From contig VGKF01000063.1 of assembly GCA_016867175.1 (NCBI GenBank), forward strand, positions 1 through 5,885: a stretch of DNA of 5,885 bases, in the 5' to 3' direction. The translations under genes were made by a program, and so were the position numbers. Numbering within the stretch: the first letter of the stretch is position 1; each line of letters begins with the position of its first letter. This DNA is from Candidatus Omnitrophota bacterium. GTDB taxonomy: Bacteria > Omnitrophota > Gorgyraeia > Gygaellales > Profunditerraquicolaceae. Shown piece after piece: positions 1-5,706 of the stretch. The notes below the pieces were generated by a model. It was given only the letters and a program-made list of their open reading frames with translations, had not been told where the DNA came from and did no database searches.

Positions 1-236
1 TTAACCGTATATATATAGGTAAGGTAAAGCGTATTATGCCCTTCGGAGCCTTCTGCGAGATTGCCCCAGGTAAGGAGGGCCTGGTGCATGTTTCTGAGTT
101 AGCCAAGAGCTTTGTAAAAGAAGTGGAAAGCGTGGTTAAGCTCGGAGATGAGATCAAGGTTAAGGTTATCGGCATAGATGAATTGGGCAGGATCAACTTA
201 AGCAAAAAACAAGCTGAGGAAAATAACGAAGGGTGA
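1..236 (+). CDS. pnp: Polyribonucleotide nucleotidyltransferase (PNPase), C-terminal S1 domain, 5' partial
   Basis: PNPase is a phosphate-dependent 3'-to-5' exoribonuclease that degrades RNA; its C-terminal KH and S1 domains grip the substrate. Only the last 77 residues are in the window; the first complete codon is at base 3. What is visible is an almost complete S1 fold: the strand IYIGKVKRI, then MPFGAFCEI, then PGKEGLVHVSELA, and finally the closing GDEIKVKVIGID and GRINLSKK. This wording is typical of PNPase rather than of ribosomal protein S1, Tex or RNase E. A short acidic tail (QAEENNEG) follows. The catalytic RNase PH domains and the KH domain lie upstream of the window. The TGA stop overlaps the GTG start of ftsK by four bases (GTGA), so the two are probably co-transcribed and translationally coupled. 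The main doubt is that another S1 protein cannot be fully excluded from the tail alone. Confidence 0.9.
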   Translation, partial: NRIYIGKVKRIMPFGAFCEIAPGKEGLVHVSELAKSFVKEVESVVKLGDEIKVKVIGIDELGRINLSKKQAEENNEG

Positions 237-2413
237 GAGAAAGAAGATTAAATGAATTTAAGGGCGTCATGCTTTTGGCGACAGGACTTATTGTTTTGGC
301 AAGCCTGGCGTCGTTTACCCCCTTTGATTTAAGTTTTTATACCTCCCATCCAAATATCCCACCGAAAAACTTCATCAGGACATTTGGCGCATATCTAGCA
401 GGACTCCTCTTGTTTTTATTCGGCTGGTCAAGCTATCTTATACCTGCGATTATAATTTTTTTAGGCGTAAGCCTTTTCAGGCAGGAGAAACCCTACCTAA
501 GCCCGGCCAGGATCCTAGGGATGCTGGTTTTACTTTTATCGCTGAGTTCATTTATCGGGATGTTTGGCCAGCAGAACGAGGCAATAGGTTTTTCCAGGGG
601 AGGTTTTCTGGGCCTAGCCATATCCCGTTTTGTCATCGGTTATTTCGGCAGGCTGGGAGGCTATATTATTTTCATTACCCTGATGATGCTCTCCTCTGCC
701 TTGGTTACCGAGACCATGATTTCTTCATTTCTTGATAATTCCCTCACTAAGGCCAAATTTCTTCTGCAGCCACTATTAAAATTCAAGCCCAGGCTAAAAC
801 CAGCAAGCAGAGGAACCGAGCCTATTAGGAAGGGAGCCGAAGCAGATGTTTCGCTGAAGACCAAATCTATTATTATGGAAAAGCCCAAGATAGCCTTAAG
901 CGATGATACGCCAATAAAACCAAAGATACAGATTAAGGCCAAGCCGCAAGATACAGCAGAGCCAAAAGTGAGGCCTCAGGAATTAAAGATAGGCGATTAT
1001 CATCTCCCTTCCTTGGATTTACTGGATTCTCCTCCTCCGCTTGAAGCCAGGCAGATTAAAGAAGACCTGGAGGCAAACGCCAGGATACTGGAAGAGACTT
1101 TGGAAGATTTCAGTATCTCAGCTAAAGTTACGGATATCGAACGCGGGCCGGTGATCACACGTTATGAGCTTGAGCCTGCTCCCGGAGTTAAGCTCAACCG
1201 CATTGTAGCCTTAAGCGACGATATAGCGTTAGCGATGAAGGCCCAGTCAGTGCGTATTATTGCTCCTATCCCAGGCAAGGGCAGGGTAGGGGTAGAGGTG
1301 CCTAATTCACAGAGCAGTTTCGTTTATCTTAAAGAAGTTCTTTCGGCGAATGTATTTCAGCAGGCAAAATCTTCCTTAACCTTAGCCTTAGGTAAAGATA
1401 TTTCAGGTCAGCCGATGATCGCCGATCTGGATGAGATGCCCCATCTTTTAATCGCCGGGACCACTGGCTCAGGCAAGACCGTCTGCGTAAATTCTTTAAT
1501 TCTTTCCCTGCTTTTCAGGGCTACGCCTGTTGATTTAAAATTTCTGATGGTTGATCCTAAAATGGTCGAACTTATGCCCTTTAACGGCCTGCCGCATCTT
1601 TTATGCCCCGTGGTTACTGATGCCAAAAAGACTTCTGTTGCGCTTAACTGGGTGGTCAATGAGATGGAAGAGCGGTATCGTCTATTGGCAAAGGCAGGCG
1701 CAAGGAATATTGAGGCCTATAATGAAAAACAGGAGAGGATTCCTTATATAGTGGTCATTATCGATGAATTTGCAGACCTGATGAGCGTAGCCAGCGATCA
1801 GATTGAGAATGCGGTGACGCGCCTAGCGCAACTTTCGCGCGCGGTAGGAATACATTTGATATTAGCCACGCAGAGGCCTTCGGTCAATGTCATTACCGGC
1901 GTGATCAAGGCAAACCTGCCTGCGCGTATCTCTTTTAAGGTAGCTTCAAAGGTCGATTCGCGTACAGTCTTAGATATGAACGGCGCTGATAAACTTCTGG
2001 GCAAGGGCGATATGTTATTTTTGCGTCCCGGTGAATCAAAATTAATACGCATGCAGGGGACTTTAGTCAGCGATAAAGAAATAAACAGGGTAGTAGATTT
2101 TATTAAGGCACAGGGTGAGCCGGTCTATGACGAAGAGATACTCAAAGAACAGGGCAAGTCTGTTTTAGCAAATGGACAAAAAGACGAGCTTTATGACGAA
2201 GCAGTCAGGATAATCATGGAGAGCAATCAGGCCTCGGTTTCCATACTGCAAAGACGCATGCGCCTGGGCTATACCAGGGCTGCCCGAATTATCGATACCA
2301 TGGAGCAGGAAGGCCTTGTTGGCCCTTTTGAGGGGAGCAAGCCGCGCAAGATCCTGATAGATAGAGAAGAGTGGCTCCAGGAAGATTTGCTACAGGAAGA
2401 GGATAAGGAATAA
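233..2413 (+). CDS. ftsK: DNA translocase FtsK/SpoIIIE
   Basis: This is a membrane-anchored hexameric ATPase that pumps DNA at the division septum to clear and resolve chromosomes. At 726 residues it is complete but short (SpoIIIE is about 790, E. coli FtsK about 1330). Residues 11-160 hold four or five hydrophobic membrane segments (about 11-28, 51-82, 92-110, 140-160). Residues 165-260 form a Lys/Pro-rich linker. The alpha/beta motor starts near 262 and has Walker A GTTGSGKT (409-416), Walker B VVIIDEFADL (507-516, Asp511) and the family block ATQRPS (545-550). A winged-helix gamma domain, which reads KOPS/SRS-type DNA polarity signals, spans about 654-711. The GTG start at 233 is preferred because it overlaps the pnp stop and has GAGGAA at 216-221. 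An in-frame ATG at 269, with AAGGG at 260-264, is an alternative that would trim 12 residues but keep the first membrane helix. The orthologue call is firm. Confidence 0.97.
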   Translation: MRERRLNEFKGVMLLATGLIVLASLASFTPFDLSFYTSHPNIPPKNFIRTFGAYLAGLLLFLFGWSSYLIPAIIIFLGVSLFRQEKPYLSPARILGMLVLLLSLSSFIGMFGQQNEAIGFSRGGFLGLAISRFVIGYFGRLGGYIIFITLMMLSSALVTETMISSFLDNSLTKAKFLLQPLLKFKPRLKPASRGTEPIRKGAEADVSLKTKSIIMEKPKIALSDDTPIKPKIQIKAKPQDTAEPKVRPQELKIGDYHLPSLDLLDSPPPLEARQIKEDLEANARILEETLEDFSISAKVTDIERGPVITRYELEPAPGVKLNRIVALSDDIALAMKAQSVRIIAPIPGKGRVGVEVPNSQSSFVYLKEVLSANVFQQAKSSLTLALGKDISGQPMIADLDEMPHLLIAGTTGSGKTVCVNSLILSLLFRATPVDLKFLMVDPKMVELMPFNGLPHLLCPVVTDAKKTSVALNWVVNEMEERYRLLAKAGARNIEAYNEKQERIPYIVVIIDEFADLMSVASDQIENAVTRLAQLSRAVGIHLILATQRPSVNVITGVIKANLPARISFKVASKVDSRTVLDMNGADKLLGKGDMLFLRPGESKLIRMQGTLVSDKEINRVVDFIKAQGEPVYDEEILKEQGKSVLANGQKDELYDEAVRIIMESNQASVSILQRRMRLGYTRAARIIDTMEQEGLVGPFEGSKPRKILIDREEWLQEDLLQEEDKE

Positions 2414-2415
2414 TT

Positions 2416-3222
2416 ATGGAACCTGCTGGTTTGAGGCTTAGAAAGATACGTTTAGAAAAAGGGATCAGCCTTGAGGAAGTGCACAAGAAGACAAAGATAC
2501 ACTTGAATGTCTTAAAGTCTATAGAAGAGGATAGCCTTATTAATTTTAATCCTATATACATAAAGGGATTCCTGAAGATGTACTGTCAGTTTTTGGGGGT
2601 AGATCCTAAAGAGTACATAGCAGATTACAAGGAACCAAGATACGCGCTGAAATTATCTCCAGCAAAGAAAGACAATCAAGCCAATATTGCCGGGTCCGTA
2701 TTTTTACGTTCAGCATTTATCAGGCAGATACGCATGCAAAAAAAAGCTATCCTGGCATTGCTTGTAATAGCGGCATTGATTTTCATTCTCTTTAATTTGG
2801 GTAGAATCTTTTCTAGTCACAGAATTTTAGCGCAACATAAGCCAAGATTGAGTTCGGCTAAAGCAGTTAAGCCGAAGAAGATTATTGAGACAAATAAGGC
2901 GCAGAAGAAACAAGAGATAAGTTCCAGCCGCAACGAAAACACGCCTAAGTCAGAAACCCCTTTAATAGTCAGACTTGCTATTCATGCCAGAGAGAATTGT
3001 CTTGTGCAGCTTAAAAGCGACGGAAAGGTCGTTTTTTACGGGACGCTTACAAAAGGGAGGTCTGAGAGCTGGCACGCTAAGAATAAGATTGAGCTTTTCC
3101 TGGGTAATGCCGGAGTAGTGGATTTAGAGGTTAACGGCAAACCTATACCGCAACTTGGCAAAAGAGGCGAGGCAGTCAAGAATATAATCATTAGTAAAGA
3201 GGGCTTAAGCAGGGCAAGATGA
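2416..3222 (+). CDS. rodZ: RodZ-like membrane helix-turn-helix protein (HTH_25 + DUF4115)
   Basis: RodZ links the MreB actin cytoskeleton to the envelope and helps set rod shape. This 268-residue protein has the same three-part design. An N-terminal XRE/Cro-like HTH spans about 5-70 (GLRLRKIRLEKGISLEEVHKK, then IYIKGFLKMYCQFLGVDP). One membrane helix lies at about 111-128 (ILALLVIAALIFILF), preceded by positive residues (RQIRMQKK), so the HTH should be cytoplasmic. A Lys/Ser-rich spacer runs from 131 to 182. The C-terminal DUF4115 beta domain spans about 183-262, with the W219-containing segment and LEVNGKPI. AAGGA at 2405-2409 lies six bases before the ATG, and the gene starts two bases after the ftsK stop. 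Its last four bases overlap rimO (ATGA). Homologues are commonly found next to pgsA, as ymfM is in Bacillus. Whether it binds MreB or acts as a DNA-binding regulator cannot be told from the sequence. Confidence 0.87.
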   Translation: MEPAGLRLRKIRLEKGISLEEVHKKTKIHLNVLKSIEEDSLINFNPIYIKGFLKMYCQFLGVDPKEYIADYKEPRYALKLSPAKKDNQANIAGSVFLRSAFIRQIRMQKKAILALLVIAALIFILFNLGRIFSSHRILAQHKPRLSSAKAVKPKKIIETNKAQKKQEISSSRNENTPKSETPLIVRLAIHARENCLVQLKSDGKVVFYGTLTKGRSESWHAKNKIELFLGNAGVVDLEVNGKPIPQLGKRGEAVKNIIISKEGLSRAR

Positions 3223-4511
3223 AGAATAGAGTAAAAGATAAGGTCTGGGTGGTAAGCCTAGGCTGCCCTAGGAATCTAGTGGATTCAGAGGGTATTTTGG
3301 GAGGGCTGGCTAAGAAAGGATATGCCTTGGCTAGCGGTATAGACAAAGCAGATATAGGGATTGTAAACACCTGCGCTTTTATAGAAGACGCCCGCGTAGA
3401 GTCTATCGATGCTATTCTTGAGCTTATTCAATTAAAGAAGGAAGGGCATCTAAAAAAACTGCTTGTTTATGGCTGCCTTCCTCAGCGCTATAAAGAACAG
3501 CTAAAGAATGAGCTCCCAGAGGTGGACGCCTTTATAGGTAGGGTTTCCCTGAACCATTCCCCAAACATTTTGCGTATGACTCCGTTATATTATGCCTATG
3601 TCAAAATCTGCGAGGGTTGCCTTAATCGCTGCAGTTACTGCGTTATCCCTAAAATAAAGGGAAGATTCACAAGCCTGGATATGGATTCTTTATTAGATAG
3701 GGTAAGCAGTCTTGATAGGGCTAAGGTAGCAGAGGTAAATATCGTAGGCCAGGATATTACCGGTTATGGCATGGATCTCTACGGAGCCAAGAAATTGCCG
3801 CAACTTTTGGATAAGATGCTTAAATCAACAAATAACATCGTCTGGTTTAGGCTGCTTTATCTATACCCGAACCGCATAAGCGATGAACTTTTGGAATTGA
3901 TTGGGTCGCAGAGTCGTGTATGCAAGTATATAGATCTGCCTATCCAACACATAAACGACCGTATTTTAAAGCTGATGCGCAGAAATACCGCCAAGAAAGA
4001 GATCGTGCGGCTGATTGCTAAGATTAGAAAGAAGATACCCCAGGTCGCTATCCGTACTTCCTTGATAGTAGGCTTTCCTTCTGAGACCGATAAGGAATTT
4101 AGAGAATTGGTTGATTTTATAGAAGAGGTAAAATTCGATAGATTAGGTGTTTTTATCTATTCCAGGGAAGAGGGGACTGCCGCATATGACTTTGAAAAAC
4201 AGATTCCCCAAAAAATTAAGAGTCAGCGCCTGGATACCATAATGTCTAAGCAGCAGCTGATCTCGCAGGAGATAAACAATAGGTTACTGGGCCGCACTAT
4301 CGATGTCTTAATAGAAGAGGAAGAAAAAGAGGCATGGCCTGTTACCCTGGAAAATCGCAGGGCATATTTGGGACGCAGCCAGTACGATGCCCCGGAGGTT
4401 GACGGAACAGTCTATGTCAATTCTTCAAAAAAACTTAAACCGGGAGATTTTGCTAAGGTTAAGATTACCGATACCTTAGAATATGACCTGGTAGGAGACG
4501 CCCAAGCATGA
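3219..4511 (+). CDS. rimO: Ribosomal protein S12 methylthiotransferase RimO
   Basis: RimO is a radical SAM enzyme that adds a methylthio group to a conserved aspartate of ribosomal protein S12. This 430-residue protein is complete. The N-terminal UPF0004 domain carries the three auxiliary-cluster cysteines C16 (SLGCPRN), C52 (NTCAF) and C86 (YGCLPQR). The radical SAM CxxxCxxC is C134-C138-C141 (GCLNRCSYC). The core continues with VGQDITGYG, DLPIQHINDRILKLMRR and SLIVGFPSET. YSREEGTAA (about 314-322) is a RimO-type block that helps separate it from MiaB and MtaB. A TRAM-like C-terminal domain lies at about 355-428. One oddity is the linker between the first two domains: only about 13 residues separate FIG (105-107) from MTPLYYAYVKI (120-130), clearly shorter than in E. 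coli RimO. An extra cysteine, C131, precedes the radical SAM triad. The start overlaps the upstream stop (ATGA), and the stop overlaps the pgsA start in the same way. Confidence 0.95.
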   Translation: MKNRVKDKVWVVSLGCPRNLVDSEGILGGLAKKGYALASGIDKADIGIVNTCAFIEDARVESIDAILELIQLKKEGHLKKLLVYGCLPQRYKEQLKNELPEVDAFIGRVSLNHSPNILRMTPLYYAYVKICEGCLNRCSYCVIPKIKGRFTSLDMDSLLDRVSSLDRAKVAEVNIVGQDITGYGMDLYGAKKLPQLLDKMLKSTNNIVWFRLLYLYPNRISDELLELIGSQSRVCKYIDLPIQHINDRILKLMRRNTAKKEIVRLIAKIRKKIPQVAIRTSLIVGFPSETDKEFRELVDFIEEVKFDRLGVFIYSREEGTAAYDFEKQIPQKIKSQRLDTIMSKQQLISQEINNRLLGRTIDVLIEEEEKEAWPVTLENRRAYLGRSQYDAPEVDGTVYVNSSKKLKPGDFAKVKITDTLEYDLVGDAQA

Positions 4512-5086
4512 ATATTGCCAATCGCCTGACTTTATTAAGAATAGTACTGACTTTTGTTTTTATGTTCTTTTTGTTCTGCCATGGCCTATGGGCCAAGGTG
4601 CTGAGCCTGGCAATATTTATATTTGCCGCATTATCTGATTTATTCGACGGGATGATCGCGCAAAAGAGGAACATGGTTACGGACTTCGGAAAACTGATGG
4701 ATCCCATTGCGGATAAGATCCTGGTATTGGCAGCCTTCGCCGCGTTCGTGCAGATGCAGTTAATCGAGGCCTGGATGTTTGTAATCATTGTCTCTAGGGA
4801 GATATTGATTACCTCTTTACGCCTTTTCGCGCTAAATAAAGGAAAGGTACTTTCTGCGGCCAAAGTAGGCAAGCATAAAACCGCATCACAGATGTTCGTC
4901 ATATTTGCCATACTGGGTTTCATTGTCTTAAAAGAAGTGATGCTGACCTTTTTTATCTGGAATCCTTCCTGGGAGGCGTTCTTCTATCAGGGCATATATA
5001 TATTTATGCTATTTACAGTTGTCCTTACCCTTTATTCCGGGCTATCCTACCTTTGGGATAATCGCAAGATAATCGCAAAGTTTTAA
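4508..5086 (+). CDS. pgsA: CDP-diacylglycerol--glycerol-3-phosphate 3-phosphatidyltransferase (PGP synthase)
   Basis: PgsA joins CDP-diacylglycerol and glycerol 3-phosphate at the membrane to form phosphatidylglycerophosphate, the committed step to phosphatidylglycerol. The 192 residues match the usual family length. The opening MNIANRLTLLRIVLTFVFMF is typical. The CDP-alcohol phosphatidyltransferase signature sits at 44-69: D44, D47-G48, A51, G61, D65 and D69, so all four metal-binding aspartates are present. The normally conserved Arg of the AR pair is Gln52 (CAA at 4661-4663), followed by Lys53. Several membrane helices follow (about 72-100, 130-145 and 150-180). The gene overlaps rimO by four bases (ATGA); AGGAG at 4493-4497 lies ten bases before the start. 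Position beside pgpA supports PGP synthase over other family members such as phosphatidylserine or cardiolipin synthases. Function is very likely despite the Gln, which may simply be lineage-specific. Confidence 0.93.
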   Translation: MNIANRLTLLRIVLTFVFMFFLFCHGLWAKVLSLAIFIFAALSDLFDGMIAQKRNMVTDFGKLMDPIADKILVLAAFAAFVQMQLIEAWMFVIIVSREILITSLRLFALNKGKVLSAAKVGKHKTASQMFVIFAILGFIVLKEVMLTFFIWNPSWEAFFYQGIYIFMLFTVVLTLYSGLSYLWDNRKIIAKF

Positions 5087-5089
5087 TGA

Positions 5090-5151
5090 GTACACGACTT
5101 ATGGAGCGCCTGCCTGCCGGCAGGCAGGACAGCGAACATAAGTCGTTGTAC
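5090..5151. repeat. Nested long palindrome (stem-loop) in the pgsA-pgpA gap
   Basis: The outer arms are 5090-5103 and 5137-5151. CGACTTATG pairs with CATAAGTCG for nine bases, then GTACA pairs with TGTAC across a one-base bulge at T5146. Between them, after an uneven internal loop, sits a perfect 20-base GC-rich palindrome. The whole could fold into a long cruciform or RNA hairpin. It has no immediate T-tract, so it is not a textbook terminator. Its form fits a small interspersed palindromic element or an mRNA-stabilising hairpin. Copy number elsewhere cannot be seen from this window. Confidence 0.85.
5109..5128. repeat. Perfect 20-bp GC-rich palindrome (inner element)
   Basis: CCTGCCTGCCGGCAGGCAGG is its own exact reverse complement, and its two halves are built from CCTG/GCCTGCC units. 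It is much richer in GC than the surrounding gap. From memory, and unverified here, this type of palindrome recurs in many candidate-phylum genomes, and its translation (LPAGRQ) turns up in predicted proteins. AGCG lies directly before it (5105-5108) and again two bases after it (5131-5134), which may mark an insertion. Confidence 0.88.
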
Positions 5152-5154
5152 GAA

Positions 5155-5232
5155 TTAATCCTTGAAATTTTTTGAAATGTTGGTTAATCTTGAAATCAAG
5201 CGTTGACTCAAAAAATGTCAAGGATCTTGAGT
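5155..5232. repeat. Cluster of TTGA/TCAA dyads and direct repeats before pgpA
   Basis: CTTGA occurs at 5161, 5189 and 5226, and its complement TCAAG at 5196 and 5218. These give the dyads CTTGA-AA-TCAAG (5189-5200), TTGA-C-TCAA (5203-5211) and TCAAG-GAT-CTTGA (5218-5230). A longer direct repeat, TTAATC(C)TTGAAAT, occurs at 5155-5168 and 5184-5196, and TTGAAAT also at 5172-5178. This may be an operator or a structured leader for pgpA. AT-rich chance similarity is also possible, and no known regulator site was matched. Confidence 0.4.
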
Positions 5233-5234
5233 GA
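5229..5234 (+). promoter_or_regulatory. Probable ribosome binding site that decides the pgpA start
   Basis: GAGTGA lies seven bases before the ATG at 5242 and is the only reasonable Shine-Dalgarno-like match near the candidate starts (TTG 5203, ATG 5215, ATG 5242). It is a weak match. It overlaps TTGAGT (5227-5232), which can pair exactly with ACTCAA (5206-5211), so the site could be partly hidden in the mRNA. Confidence 0.45.
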
Positions 5235-5241
5235 AAAAGAA

Positions 5242-5706
5242 ATGAATATACGTGACCGGATTATCATATCCCTAAGCACCTTTTTTGGTGTGGGGAGCCT
5301 TCCGCTACCGGGGACTGCGGCAAGCCTGCTTGGGGTATTTATATTTTACCTGGTTAAAGGGAATTCCTCTTTGCATCTGGGGTTGACCCTATTCCTTATT
5401 TTATCAGGATTACTGCTAGCCGGTAAGGCAGAAAAAATCGCCGGGAAAAAAGACGCCGGATGTATTGTAATAGATGAGGTATCCGGTATGCTATTAAGCC
5501 TGCTTTTCCTGCCTTATGATATCAGGATAGTAATTATAGGTTTTTTACTTTTCCGTATATTAGATACGCTAAAACCTTATCCCGCGGATAGGCTGCAGTC
5601 CTTGCCTGGCGGAACAGGCATTATGAGCGACGATATCATAGCCGCTATATATGCGAATATTATCCTTCAGTTTGTCTTTAGGTTAGCTTCTTTTAGGATG
5701 GCGTAG
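5242..5706 (+). CDS. pgpA: Phosphatidylglycerophosphatase A
   Basis: PgpA removes the phosphate from phosphatidylglycerophosphate to give phosphatidylglycerol, directly after PgsA. From ATG 5242 the protein has 154 residues, usual for this small membrane family. Family blocks are in order: FGVGSLPLPGTAASLLG (15-31), KDAGCIVIDEVSG (70-82, with D78-E79), FRILDTLKPYPADR (104-117) and GGTGIMSDDIIAAIYAN (123-139, with D130-D131). Hydrophobic stretches between them (about 32-60 and 84-107) are membrane segments. The reading frame stays open upstream to TTG 5203, but those residues (MTQKMSRILSEKE) do not resemble the family start and lack a ribosome site, so ATG 5242 is preferred. Unlike its neighbours the gene is set apart by 155 bases of repeat-rich DNA, so it may be controlled separately. 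Its last 12 codons and stop overlap thpR on the other strand. No terminator hairpin is visible after it. Confidence 0.92.
   Translation: MNIRDRIIISLSTFFGVGSLPLPGTAASLLGVFIFYLVKGNSSLHLGLTLFLILSGLLLAGKAEKIAGKKDAGCIVIDEVSGMLLSLLFLPYDIRIVIIGFLLFRILDTLKPYPADRLQSLPGGTGIMSDDIIAAIYANIILQFVFRLASFRMA

Larger units (their letters stand above)
5086..5241 (+). other. pgsA-pgpA intergenic region
   Basis: This is the only non-coding gap of any size in an otherwise gapless operon. The left half (5090-5151) is a nested palindrome. The right half (5155-5232) is AT-rich and dense in CTTGA/TCAAG words and direct repeats. A 29-codon open frame (ATG at 5086, TGA ending at 5175) runs through the palindrome, but nothing supports it as a gene. 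A T6 run at 5168-5173 lies 17 bases beyond the hairpin, too far for a standard intrinsic terminator. TTGAAA at 5162 with TAATCT at 5185, 17 bases apart, is at best a weak sigma-70-like promoter. No RNA gene was recognised. Confidence 0.6.

Noticed and set aside
8..18. TATATATATA-like tract at the left edge
   Set aside because: It lies inside the pnp reading frame and encodes the conserved RIYIG strand of the S1 domain, so codon content explains it.
4465..4923. 152-codon minus-strand open frame over pgsA
   Set aside because: It is antisense to an unmistakable pgsA, its translation matches no family I know, and it lacks a ribosome site. It is a shadow of the real gene.
5090..5173. Intrinsic terminator after pgsA (hairpin plus T6)
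   Set aside because: The T-run at 5168-5173 is 17 bases past the hairpin, whereas a Rho-independent terminator needs it directly after the stem.
5086..5175. Small gene of 29 codons after pgsA
   Set aside because: The reading frame runs through a palindrome, has no recognisable similarity, and carries no evidence of selection as protein. It is kept only as an observation.
5162..5190. Sigma-70 promoter TTGAAA-17-TAATCT before pgpA
   Set aside because: The -10 matches only three of six consensus bases, and TTGAAA recurs as part of a local repeat. The support is too weak to list as a promoter.
5203..5241. In-frame upstream extension of pgpA from TTG 5203 or ATG 5215
   Set aside because: There is no ribosome site before either codon, the extra residues do not look like the PgpA family start, and the stretch is made of short dyad repeats. 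ATG 5242 fits the family length and has GAGTGA upstream. The longer start remains possible.
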